A DNA stretch of 7,183 bases from positions 1 through 7,183 of the forward strand of contig SFEA01000064.1 in NCBI GenBank assembly GCA_004557385.1, read 5' to 3'. The notes beneath the pieces are model-generated. The model ran no database searches. It was not told the origin of the DNA and saw only the letters and a list, made by a program, of their open reading frames with translations. Positions 1 through 5,397 of the stretch are shown one piece after another (position 1 is the first letter of the stretch; every line of letters starts with the position of its first letter). The DNA comes from Bacteroidales bacterium (lineage in GTDB: Bacteria > Bacteroidota > Bacteroidia > Bacteroidales > Muribaculaceae). The translations under genes were made by a program, and so were the position numbers.

Positions 1-645
1 CAAATAGACATAGAGCATATTGTTGAGTCAAAACGAAACGCAAAAGTTCGGCTTATGTGGTGTGCTAGATTCATTCGATGGAAACATCCAGAGTTGGCAA
101 TTAATCTTGCAAAACGCTTAATGCAAGAAGGAACTGATTTCGAACTTAATATGTACGGAAATGGTCCATTATTAGAAGAAATTAAACAGCAAATTGTTGA
201 TTTGGGTTTACAAGATTATGTTTATGCAAAAGGCAATGCACCTAATGAAGAAATAATTAAAGCTATGCAGCAACACCATATTTTCTTGTTCACGAGTGAC
301 CAGAATGAAGGCTGGGGAGCTGTTGCCAATGAAGCAATGGCTAATGGATGTGCAATAGTTGCCAGCAAATCAATAGGAAGTTCTCCTTATCTTATCGAAA
401 ATGGTAAAAATGGGTTTATGTTTGATGACTGCGATGTAAATTCTTTGTGCGAAAAGGTTGAGTGGTTAATTAAGCATCCTCAAGAAATGAAGATTATGCA
501 AAGGAATGCATATCTACAAATGAAAAATATGTGGAGTCCAAATGTAGCAGCAAACAATTTGATTCGTCTAATTAACGATTTACAAAATGGTCGTGATTCT
601 TCTATTCAAGAAGGTCCTTGCAGTAAAGCCATTCCTCAAGAATAA
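1..645 (+). CDS. Glycosyltransferase family 4, C-terminal part (5' end outside window)
   Basis: The reading frame is open from base 1, so the start lies upstream and 214 residues are visible. These are the C-terminal nucleotide-sugar-binding half of a GT-B fold retaining glycosyltransferase (GT4, Glycos_transf_1). The family signature E-x7-E is present as EGWGAVANE, residues 103-111 of the visible part, preceded by a beta strand (FLFTSD) and followed by NGCAIVAS. A MYGNGP segment (51-56) matches the usual G-x-G-P turn. The ATG at 55 is internal to this domain and is not the real start. The gene probably adds a sugar to a lipid-linked capsule or exopolysaccharide unit at the inner face of the inner membrane; the donor and acceptor sugars cannot be told. 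It is clearly more AT-rich than the downstream genes, which suggests a separate origin. Its TAA overlaps the ATG of the following remnant (TAATG). Its last 60 or so codons are repeated in that remnant. Confidence 0.9.
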   Translation, partial: QIDIEHIVESKRNAKVRLMWCARFIRWKHPELAINLAKRLMQEGTDFELNMYGNGPLLEEIKQQIVDLGLQDYVYAKGNAPNEEIIKAMQQHHIFLFTSDQNEGWGAVANEAMANGCAIVASKSIGSSPYLIENGKNGFMFDDCDVNSLCEKVEWLIKHPQEMKIMQRNAYLQMKNMWSPNVAANNLIRLINDLQNGRDSSIQEGPCSKAIPQE

Positions 646-890
646 TGAGTGCTTCAACTAAGACCAGCTTAGGCCATCATGACCAAAAGGCGCTGGATGA
701 CCTTACGGAGAAAGTGGCATGGCTACTGGATAATAAGGAGCGGATGAAAGAGATGCAGCGAAAAGCGACTCAGACGATGCAAGAAGTTTGGAGTCCTAAA
801 CGTGCCGCTCAGAATCTTCTACAATTGATTGATGACCTACAAAACGGCGGGGATACTTCGATACAAGAAGGACCTTGCAGCAAAGCATAA
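645..890 (+). pseudogene. Remnant of a second GT4 glycosyltransferase (C-terminal end only)
   Basis: This 81-codon frame is too short to be an enzyme. Residues 19-81 align without gaps to the last part (residues 148-210) of the preceding GT4, with 38 of 63 positions identical by my hand count. The shared landmarks are EKVxWL, MQR, WSP, DLQNG and the near-identical ending SIQEGPCSKA. The first 12 or so residues have no visible counterpart and are probably read through a junction. The N-terminal domain and the E-x7-E signature are missing, so it cannot be catalytic. The nucleotide composition is less AT-rich than the upstream copy, so this is not a simple recent tandem duplication. It is better explained as the end of a resident gene left behind when a divergent homologue was recombined in upstream. 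It could still be translated by coupling through the TAATG overlap. Confidence 0.8.
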
Positions 891-895
891 TAATA

Positions 896-2008
896 ATGAA
901 AATATTACATTACATACCATCTATCGACGAGGCATCCGGCGGGGTGGGTGCTTATATGCAGCTTATCGCCCGGGATTTAGGAAAGCTGTGTGAACTGCAT
1001 GTGGTGACACACAAGTCGGATAATGAACGGACACTGGAAAACTGTAACGTGCATTATATCGACTATAAATGGAAACCATGGGATAATTGTAAGCGGGAGT
1101 TCATGGCATTGCTCCGGGAGATTCATCCGGATGTGTTTCATACCAACTGTTGCTGGATGCCAGTGAGTGCATTGACCGCCATGTGGGCGAAAAAGGCTGG
1201 ATACAAGGTGGTATATACGCCTCACGGTATGCTCGAGCCTTATGCTATCGCTCGTCACTATTGGACGAAAAAGCTACCTGCTATACTCTTGTTCCAGCGG
1301 AAAGGGATTAAGGTGGCTGACATGGTTCATGCTACTGCCGACACTGAGAAGAATAATCTGATGAAACTCGGTTGGAACAGGAATATTTCTGTGATTGCAA
1401 ACTGTGTAAGGATTGATGAGATAGAAATGAAGTCGTCGTGGAAACGACGGAAGAAGGTGTTGTTCTTAAGCCGTGTTCATCCAAAGAAAGGAATTGATTT
1501 CTTGATTAAGGCTGTCTCTCAGATGAAAAAGGAACTTGAGGGCTATACATTTACAATAGCCGGACCAGGGGAGGATAGTTATGTTCAAGAGTTGAAACAT
1601 CTGGCCAAGAAGAATGGCGTTGACAATATGTTTGAGTTCATCGGCCCTGTTTATGCTAAAGACAAATGGCCTTTATACAGGGAGGCGGACCTCTTCGTAC
1701 TGCCCACATGGAGTGAGAACTTTGGCATCGTTGTGCCTGAAGCGCTGGCAAGCGGCACTCCTGTAATTACTACGGTCGGCACTCCTTGGCATGTGTTGGA
1801 CAAGGCAGGTTGTGGTTGGTGCACGGAGATTGGTGCAGAACCGACTGTTGGGGCTCTTCGCAGGTTTCTTGCTTGCTCTGATGCAGAACTCGAACAAATG
1901 GGCCGCAATGGGCGTAAGCTTGTAGAAGATGAATATACGAGTGTGGCTGTTGCTAAACAATTCGTGAATATGTACGAATCACTAATCAACAGAAATTGTC
2001 ATGAGTGA
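896..2008 (+). CDS. Glycosyltransferase family 4 (complete)
   Basis: A complete 370-residue GT-B retaining glycosyltransferase, the usual length for GT4. I chose the ATG at 896 because MKILHYIPS is the typical first strand of the family; the in-frame TTG at 875 lies inside the upstream remnant. Visible motifs are the N-terminal glycine-rich loop GGVGAY (15-20), YTPHGMLEP (107-115) with the conserved His-Gly, the LSRVHPKKG donor-phosphate motif (191-199, Arg193 and Lys198), IAGPGED (221-227), and the E-x7-E signature ENFGIVVPE (274-282). It has no signal peptide or membrane span and should act at the cytoplasmic face of the inner membrane on a lipid-linked polysaccharide precursor. The donor sugar is unknown. 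Five bases separate it from the upstream remnant, and its last 8 bases overlap the start of an acetyltransferase fragment, an overlap typical of an operon. Composition is intermediate between its neighbours. Confidence 0.95.
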   Translation: MKILHYIPSIDEASGGVGAYMQLIARDLGKLCELHVVTHKSDNERTLENCNVHYIDYKWKPWDNCKREFMALLREIHPDVFHTNCCWMPVSALTAMWAKKAGYKVVYTPHGMLEPYAIARHYWTKKLPAILLFQRKGIKVADMVHATADTEKNNLMKLGWNRNISVIANCVRIDEIEMKSSWKRRKKVLFLSRVHPKKGIDFLIKAVSQMKKELEGYTFTIAGPGEDSYVQELKHLAKKNGVDNMFEFIGPVYAKDKWPLYREADLFVLPTWSENFGIVVPEALASGTPVITTVGTPWHVLDKAGCGWCTEIGAEPTVGALRRFLACSDAELEQMGRNGRKLVEDEYTSVAVAKQFVNMYESLINRNCHE

Positions 2009-2144
2009 AACAAAAATTGATTTATCACAGTATCACAACAGTCTTTCTCGGAAGCATCAGGTGGTTCGATTGATTAGGAATGCGGTTTGGTCTGTTATTA
2101 CTTGGTTATTGCCGCGCCCGCGCCGTGGCGGAGTTCGACCGTAA
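2001..2144 (+). pseudogene. N-terminal fragment of a WcaF-type acetyltransferase
   Basis: The ATG at 2001 overlaps the end of the glycosyltransferase gene and opens a 47-codon frame ending at TAA 2142-2144. The first 39 or so residues (MSETKIDLSQYHNSLSRK, then VVRLIRNAVW and LLPR) match what I know of the N-terminus of WcaF-type polysaccharide acetyltransferases of the subtype with DLSxYxNSLSRK followed by PLPR. After LPR (about base 2117) the match stops, the reading turns into RPRRGGVRP and then a stop. The whole left-handed beta-helix catalytic part is missing, so this is not functional. The operon-style overlap with the upstream glycosyltransferase suggests the two arrived together from a donor locus, with the acetyltransferase cut by the recombination breakpoint. 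Confidence 0.75.
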
Positions 2145-2193
2145 CACCTGTTTCGAAAAATACATCCAACTCTATAACGATATATTGAAATGA
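2113..2193 (+). pseudogene. C-terminal fragment of a GT4-like glycosyltransferase
   Basis: In a different frame from the acetyltransferase fragment, bases from about 2113 to the TGA at 2191-2193 read ARAVAEFDRNTCFEKYIQLY followed by NDILK. This looks like the last helix of a GT4 enzyme, which commonly ends in a pattern such as F-x4-C-x2-Y-I-x-L-Y-N-x-I-L. The TGA overlaps the ATG of the downstream acetyltransferase as ATGA, a typical translational coupling. The likely reading is that this is the tail of the resident glycosyltransferase that originally preceded the acetyltransferase. The 5' limit is approximate because the junction lies within the GC-rich stretch at about 2111-2130. The fragment is short, so the family call rests on pattern memory and position. 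Confidence 0.55.
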
Positions 2194-2741
2194 AAACTTC
2201 TGACTTGTCGAAGTTCGACAACTCGTGGTACAATCCCGGAAGAGGAGGGTTAATTCGCACCCTCTGGTATTTTTGTAATGTGTTGATAATGAAGAACGGA
2301 TGGATTCCGTTCACGGGGCTTAAAGTGAAATTGCTTCGTGCTTTCGGTGCAAAAATTGGCAAGAATGTGCTTTTCAAGCCTTGCGTGAATGTGAAATATC
2401 CGTGGAATCTTGAAATTGGCAATAACGTGTGGATTGGCGAAAATGTATGGATTGACAATTTGGTGAAAGTGCGAATCGGCAACAACGTGTGCATCAGCCA
2501 AGGCGCAATGCTGCTTTGCGGAAACCACAATTATAAAAAGGTGTCGTTCGACCTTATGGTGGGCGAAATCACAATCGACGAAGGTGCTTGGGTGGGCGCT
2601 ATGAGCGTGGTGTGTCCGGGTGTCACACTTCAAACGCACTCGGTGCTGAGTGTCGGCAGCGTAGCATCGCATAACCTCGAGCCTTATGGCATCTATTCGG
2701 GCATACCTTGCAACAAGGTTAGAACTCGCATCATCGGCTGA
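2190..2741 (+). CDS. WcaF-type hexapeptide-repeat acetyltransferase
   Basis: A complete 183-residue enzyme of the left-handed beta-helix acyltransferase family, about the normal length. It probably transfers an acetyl group from acetyl-CoA to a hydroxyl of a sugar in the capsule or exopolysaccharide repeat. The N-terminus DLSKFDNSWYNPGRG (5-19) and LLRAFGAKIGKNV (48-60) are typical of the WcaF group. Imperfect hexapeptide repeats run from about residue 55 to 175 (IGNNVW, IGENVW, IGNNVC, VGAMSVV, VGSVA). GNHNY (111-115) carries the likely catalytic His113. GIPCNKVRTR (171-180) is the expected C-terminal turn. The start is the ATG of the ATGA overlap with the upstream remnant, and the N-terminal match supports it. 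It belongs to a different subtype from the fragment at 2001, so two acetyltransferase lineages meet here. The acceptor sugar is unknown. Confidence 0.92.
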   Translation: MKTSDLSKFDNSWYNPGRGGLIRTLWYFCNVLIMKNGWIPFTGLKVKLLRAFGAKIGKNVLFKPCVNVKYPWNLEIGNNVWIGENVWIDNLVKVRIGNNVCISQGAMLLCGNHNYKKVSFDLMVGEITIDEGAWVGAMSVVCPGVTLQTHSVLSVGSVASHNLEPYGIYSGIPCNKVRTRIIG

Positions 2742-2816
2742 AAAGCGCAACGCTGCAGCTCGATGCCGTGTGACGATAATAATAACGCAAAACTCTTTTT
2801 TTACACAAAACTCAGA

Positions 2817-3641
2817 ATGAAAATCTCGATTATTACGGCTACGTTTAATAGCGGTCGCACAGTGGCCGACACGCTCGAGAGCGTGCTGGCGCAGGACTAC
2901 AGCGACTACGAACTGATAGTGAAGGACGGAGGCAGCCGCGACAACACGCTGGACATCTGCCGCAGCTACGAAGCTCGCTTCGAGGGGCGTTTGCGCATAA
3001 TCTCCGAACCCGACCGCGGAATCTACGACGCTATGAACCAAGGCATTGCCGCCGCCACCGGCGACGTGGTGGGAATACTCAACAGCGACGATTTCTACAC
3101 CGCTAACGACATTCTGAGCACCGTTGCCGCCGAATTTGCCGCCCACAGCAGCCTCGACGCGGTGTATGGCGACGTGCACTACGTCGACGAAGCCGACACC
3201 TCGCGCCTGGTGCGCTACTACAGCAGCCGTCGCTTCAGCCGCTGGCAGATGCGCCTCGGGTTTATGCCCGCCCATCCCAGCTTCTACTGCCGCCGCACCG
3301 TCTACGAGCGCTATAAGCTCGACGGCACTGCCATAGCCGGCTTCAAGGGCAACCCCACCTGCGCCTATTTCAACACCACCTATCGCATTGCCGCCGACTT
3401 CGAGAACCTGCTGCGCCTCATCTTTGTGAACCGCATAGCCACACGCTACATCGCGCGCGACTTTGTGACCATGCGCACCGGCGGCGCCTCGTCGAGCGGT
3501 TTGCAGAGCCACCGCGTGATTATTGGCGAACACTTGCGCGCCTATCGCGAAAACGGTGTGCACAGCAATGTGCTGCTCGAGGCTTTGCGCTATCCATTCA
3601 AGCTTGCCGAGCTGGTGGTTGCGCGCATTGGTGGGCGCTAA
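2817..3641 (+). CDS. Glycosyltransferase family 2
   Basis: A complete 274-residue inverting GT-A glycosyltransferase, a usual length for GT2 enzymes of polysaccharide loci. The ATG at 2817 is preferred over the in-frame ATG at 2763 because MKISIITATFNSG is the canonical first strand of the family. Visible motifs are KDGGSRDNT (36-44) for nucleotide binding, EPDRGIYDAMNQG (64-76), and NSDD (89-92), the DxD-like metal-binding site. MPAHPSFYCRR and YRIAADFE in the second half are the acceptor-side and putative catalytic-base regions seen in WcaA-like GT2 proteins. No membrane span is seen. It follows the acetyltransferase after 75 bases and appears to be the last gene of the locus, ahead of a strong terminator. 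It is markedly GC-rich, with mostly G or C at third codon positions, unlike the AT-rich glycosyltransferase at the window start. Donor and acceptor are unknown. Confidence 0.94.
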   Translation: MKISIITATFNSGRTVADTLESVLAQDYSDYELIVKDGGSRDNTLDICRSYEARFEGRLRIISEPDRGIYDAMNQGIAAATGDVVGILNSDDFYTANDILSTVAAEFAAHSSLDAVYGDVHYVDEADTSRLVRYYSSRRFSRWQMRLGFMPAHPSFYCRRTVYERYKLDGTAIAGFKGNPTCAYFNTTYRIAADFENLLRLIFVNRIATRYIARDFVTMRTGGASSSGLQSHRVIIGEHLRAYRENGVHSNVLLEALRYPFKLAELVVARIGGR

Positions 3642-3748
3642 GGCAGCCTGCACAGCCTGCTGAGAACACTTTATGAAACACTTATATACGCTCGGCTGAC
3701 GCAACGGCATCTCTGCCCAATTAGAGAATACCTTGCCCCGAGAAAACG

Positions 3749-3776
3749 AGCGTTGCCAAACCGATTCGGCAACGCT
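3749..3776. other. Perfect 9-bp hairpin downstream of the polysaccharide locus
   Basis: AGCGTTGCC (3749-3757) and GGCAACGCT (3768-3776) are perfect complements around a 10-base loop. On the plus strand it is followed by AAAT rather than a T-run. On the minus strand it is followed by CGTTTTC, so it might act as a weak terminator for the tRNA transcript arriving from the right. It lies four bases before the stronger terminator. Confidence 0.6.
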
Positions 3777-3780
3777 AAAT

Positions 3781-3830
3781 AGCCCCGAGAGTGGCTGTCG
3801 GACGACAGTAGCCTCGGGGTTGTTTTATTA
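3781..3830 (+). terminator. Rho-independent terminator with nested stem, end of the polysaccharide operon
   Basis: AGCCCCGAG (3781-3789) pairs with CTCGGGGTT (3813-3821) with one G-U pair. Inside it, CTGTCG (3795-3800) pairs perfectly with CGACAG (3803-3808). A T-rich tail (GTTTTATTAT) follows. The structure lies about 140 bases after the GT2 stop codon and faces a convergent tRNA gene, so it should end plus-strand transcription of the polysaccharide genes. The element is more elaborate than a simple terminator, and GCCCCGAGA also occurs upstream at 3735-3743. Confidence 0.75.
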
Positions 3831-3918
3831 TAGTATGCAAAAAAGTCGATTGCGCCGCCAAGGGGGCTGATTGTGGGCATAGCTGCGGACTCACAGGATG
3901 ATGTCGCGACAGCCTTAG

Positions 3919-3994
3919 TGGAGCGGTAGACGGGGTTCGAACCCGCGACCCTCAGCTTGGGAAGCTGATGCTCTACCAACTGAGCTACTACCGC
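3919..3994 (-). tRNA. tRNA-Gly(CCC), CCA end encoded
   Basis: The minus strand folds into a full 76-base cloverleaf. The 7-bp acceptor stem is GCGGTAG/CTACCGC, the D arm is GCTC/GAGC, and the anticodon stem TCAGC/GCTGA encloses the loop TTCCCAA. The T arm has TTCGAAC as its loop with a G-U pair at its base. The anticodon is CCC, which reads the glycine codon GGG. The discriminator base is U, as expected for bacterial glycine tRNAs, and CCA is encoded at 3919-3921. It is transcribed toward the polysaccharide locus. No clear promoter of its own is visible, and it lies 75 bases after the lipoprotein gene on the same strand, so co-transcription with that gene is possible. Confidence 0.97.
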
Positions 3995-4069
3995 GTGTTG
4001 GTAAATGTTTGTTTTTGTTCAGCCATGCCCTCTCCTGCCTGCCGGCATCAGGGAGTGGGCGGTGCATAA

Positions 4070-4414
4070 TCACGGATGCTTGCCGAGCATCACGGCATTC
4101 ACCTGTGCCTCGCCGTCAACCTCAACATATTTTATCGACACCGTGTCGCCAATGCTCCACGAAGCGCGTTTCGAAGGCTCGAGGTCGGGATAGCTGAAGC
4201 TGAGCGTGTCGCCATGCTCGTTTACGATGGTTATGCTGTTCATTGCGCCGTCGATAGCCACACCAATGGCAGTGAGTTCGCTGTCGACAGCCGCCTCGGG
4301 CGACACCGTAACCACCGTCGAATCATTGTCGCCGCCATTGCTGCCGGCCTTGCCACACGACACCATGCCGATGCCCATAAGCCCAATCAGTGTTGCAATC
4401 AACGTCTTTTTCAT
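4070..4414 (-). CDS. Small lipoprotein of unknown function
   Basis: A 114-residue protein with a lipoprotein signal: MKKT, a hydrophobic core (LIATLIGLMGIGM), and a lipobox-like MVSC with the lipidated Cys at residue 20. I use the ATG at 4414; an in-frame TTG five codons earlier would put extra residues before a normal signal. A low-complexity Gly/Asn/Asp/Ser linker (about 21-32) follows the cysteine. The mature part (about 33-110) looks beta-rich, with ITIVNEHGDTLSFSY and IGDTVSIKYVEVDG suggesting a small barrel. No acidic surface-export signal is visible directly after the cysteine, so the protein may face the periplasm. I do not recognise the family beyond Bacteroidota lipoprotein style. 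It is divergent from the gene at 4723, with a good -7 promoter element about 95 bases upstream of the start. GGAG lies only two bases before the ATG, too close to act as a normal ribosome binding site. Confidence 0.85.
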   Translation of the reverse strand: MKKTLIATLIGLMGIGMVSCGKAGSNGGDNDSTVVTVSPEAAVDSELTAIGVAIDGAMNSITIVNEHGDTLSFSYPDLEPSKRASWSIGDTVSIKYVEVDGEAQVNAVMLGKHP

Positions 4415-4507
4415 AACTCCGCTTTTCAAAAAAGTATGTCACATGTTATGCAAATTGCCGGGCAAACGCCCTAAGCGAGCACCCTTGCGCGCCCCGCAAT
4501 TCATCTG

Positions 4508-4515
4508 CAAAGATA
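4508..4515 (-). promoter_or_regulatory. Bacteroidota -7 element for the lipoprotein gene
   Basis: Read on the minus strand the bases are TATCTTTG, a full match to the TAnnTTTG consensus of the Bacteroidota primary sigma factor. Transcription would begin around base 4500, giving a leader of roughly 85 bases before the ATG at 4414. I see no good TTTG at the -33 position. Confidence 0.6.
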
Positions 4516-4555
4516 CTTGTTTTTTTCCAATATCCCACATTTTGCGTGATTTCTT

Positions 4556-4572
4556 TTTGGGTTGAACCCAAA
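4556..4572. promoter_or_regulatory. 17-base dyad between divergent genes, possible operator
   Basis: TTTGGGTT (4556-4563) and AACCCAAA (4565-4572) are perfect inverted arms around a single central G. No T-run follows on either strand, so it is not a terminator. It lies about 40 bases upstream of the lipoprotein -7 element and about 100 bases upstream of the divergent one, a reasonable place for a regulator to bind. No regulator is identified in the window. Confidence 0.4.
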
Positions 4573-4619
4573 GTGAAGCTAAAAAATCGCACAAACACCA
4601 CTCAATAGCACCCGAAAGA

Positions 4620-4658
4620 GCACATTTAACTTCATTTTGCTTGAGTGCGCACATTTAA
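4620..4658 (+). repeat. 10-base direct repeat in front of the 4723 promoter
   Basis: GCACATTTAA occurs at 4620-4629 and again at 4649-4658, 29 bases apart. The second copy sits just upstream of the TATCTTTG element at 4674, overlapping or adjoining the expected -33 region. The pair could be a regulator binding site or chance in an AT-rich promoter region. Confidence 0.4.
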
Positions 4659-4673
4659 TGCCCATATGATGAA

Positions 4674-4681
4674 TATCTTTG
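4674..4681 (+). promoter_or_regulatory. Bacteroidota -7 element for the gene at 4723
   Basis: TATCTTTG matches the TAnnTTTG consensus exactly. It lies 41 bases before the ATG at 4723, giving a short leader with a start near 4688. This also argues against the in-frame ATGs at 4645, 4666 and 4669, which lie upstream of or beside the promoter. No good -33 TTTG is visible at the usual distance. The element is identical to the one driving the divergent lipoprotein gene. Confidence 0.65.
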
Positions 4682-4722
4682 CTCATGTAAACGGAACAAT
4701 AACAAGAAAAAGCATATTCATC

Positions 4723-5013
4723 ATGGCAACACAAACCTATCAAAACATGTGCGCCACCGACGACATCTATGCGTCGCTGATGATTGACGGCCGCACGGTG
4801 GCAAGTTTCTCCCGCCGCAATTTCAACAATCTGGGCGAGGTGATAAAGCTGATGTATCACATTGCCGGGCAATTTGCAGGCATGGCGCGGATGCTTGTGC
4901 GCAATCAGAGCAAAGGATGGAGCACCATTCTTCCGCTCACGTCGAATGCATCGGGCGCGGGCGTACGGCGCACGCCGGTTGCCAAAAACGGACAATATCT
5001 CATTCCGTGGTAG
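4723..5013 (+). CDS. Small basic protein of unknown function
   Basis: A 96-residue protein starting MATQTYQNMC and ending YLIPW. I chose the ATG at 4723 because the frame upstream of it runs through the promoter element at 4674. It has no signal peptide or membrane span. It is rich in Arg and Lys (for example SFSRRN at 36-41 and GVRRTP in the last quarter). A predicted helical middle (NLGEVIKLMYHIAGQFAGMA, about residues 42-61) is flanked by a short beta-like opening (IYASLMIDGRTVASF). I do not recognise a family. Codon use is ordinary for this neighbourhood, and a clear promoter, a hairpin just after the stop and a terminator downstream support a real single-gene transcript. No Shine-Dalgarno sequence is visible, which is normal in Bacteroidota. 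The function is unknown; nucleic-acid binding would be a guess from charge alone. Confidence 0.75.
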   Translation: MATQTYQNMCATDDIYASLMIDGRTVASFSRRNFNNLGEVIKLMYHIAGQFAGMARMLVRNQSKGWSTILPLTSNASGAGVRRTPVAKNGQYLIPW

Positions 5014-5042
5014 GCGCCGCCATAGGTGCGCGCAAGCGGCGC
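5014..5042 (+). other. GC-rich hairpin directly after the stop codon
   Basis: GCGCCGC (5014-5020) pairs perfectly with GCGGCGC (5036-5042) around a 15-base loop that contains the palindrome TGCGCGCA (5027-5034). The stem begins at the very next base after the TAG stop of the upstream gene. No T-run follows, so it is not a standard terminator. It could protect the 3' end of the message. Confidence 0.5.
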
Positions 5043-5161
5043 GGAATCGGCACAGCCCCGCCCCACACCCGCGCCCCCTCGGTCACCATTTACTTTGCCA
5101 TATAATCATCACACACAATATCTACACCTGAAATCAATGCCATGAATTGACACACATCATT

Positions 5162-5201
5162 CAACCCGGGAGTTTGCGAAAATTCCCGGGGTTGTTTTTT
5201 T
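5162..5201 (+). terminator. Rho-independent terminator
   Basis: CAACCCGGGA (5162-5171) pairs with TCCCGGGGTTG (5184-5194) with one bulged G, around a 12-base AT-rich loop, and is followed by seven T residues (5195-5201). This is a textbook intrinsic terminator on the plus strand. It would end the transcript of the gene at 4723 after a 3' untranslated region of about 150 bases and insulate the Fe-S-related operon downstream. Confidence 0.85.
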
Positions 5202-5203
5202 CG

Positions 5204-5314
5204 GTGGGTGCGCCCCACGCAGCCGACCCTTCGGAAGCCGTCCCCCCGGACAGCAACGCAGCAAAGCAGCCGCCCTGCCGCCCCGCCCCACGCAGCCGCC
5301 CTGCACAGCAAAGC
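5204..5314. repeat. GC-rich intergenic stretch with short interleaved repeats
   Basis: The 325 bases from 5202 to 5526 hold no convincing gene. Their first third is very rich in C and G and carries three exact repeats. CGCCCCACGCAGCCG is at 5211-5225 and 5284-5298. GCAGCCGCCCTGC is at 5266-5278 and 5292-5304. CAGCAAAGC is at 5259-5267 and 5306-5314. The order of the last two is swapped between copies. A small hairpin GTGGG/CCCAC (5204-5218) opens the stretch. Frames across it on both strands lack any recognisable protein. Confidence 0.55.
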
Positions 5315-5397
5315 GGCATAATGCAAAAACATCACAAAAAAAATGGCGTCGGATGATGATAATAATGATTTTTTTCAGTAATTTTACAAAGCAAAAA

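Noticed and set aside
2742..2816. Possible internal terminator between the acetyltransferase and GT2 (T-run at about 2795-2802)
   Set aside because: No stable hairpin precedes the T-run; the best stem nearby is four base pairs.
3644..3659. Tandem CAGCCTG repeat after the GT2 stop codon
   Set aside because: Only two 7-base copies two bases apart; no structure or T-run, so probably chance in GC-rich DNA.
2250..3710. Long minus-strand open frame of about 486 codons
   Set aside because: It is antisense to the intact acetyltransferase and GT2 genes. Its length follows from their high GC third positions, and its product is a low-complexity Ala/Val/His-rich string with no recognisable domain.
3902..3911. 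Perfect 10-base palindrome TGTCGCGACA just beyond the tRNA 3' end
   Set aside because: It is short, with no T-run and no second copy as an operator. CGACAGCC at 3907-3914 also complements 3793-3800, but the distance and shortness make this weak.
3919..3994. tRNA-Gly as the attachment site of an integrated element
   Set aside because: The 3' end points toward the polysaccharide locus, but I found no second copy of the tRNA end and no integrase in the window.
4005..4197. Small plus-strand frames over the end of the lipoprotein gene
   Set aside because: They are antisense to the lipoprotein and the products have no recognisable features.
4455..4872. TTGCCGGGCAA, an imperfect palindrome, at 4455-4465 and at 4862-4872
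   Set aside because: The second copy lies inside a coding sequence (IAGQFAG region), so shared function is unlikely; the match is short enough to be chance.
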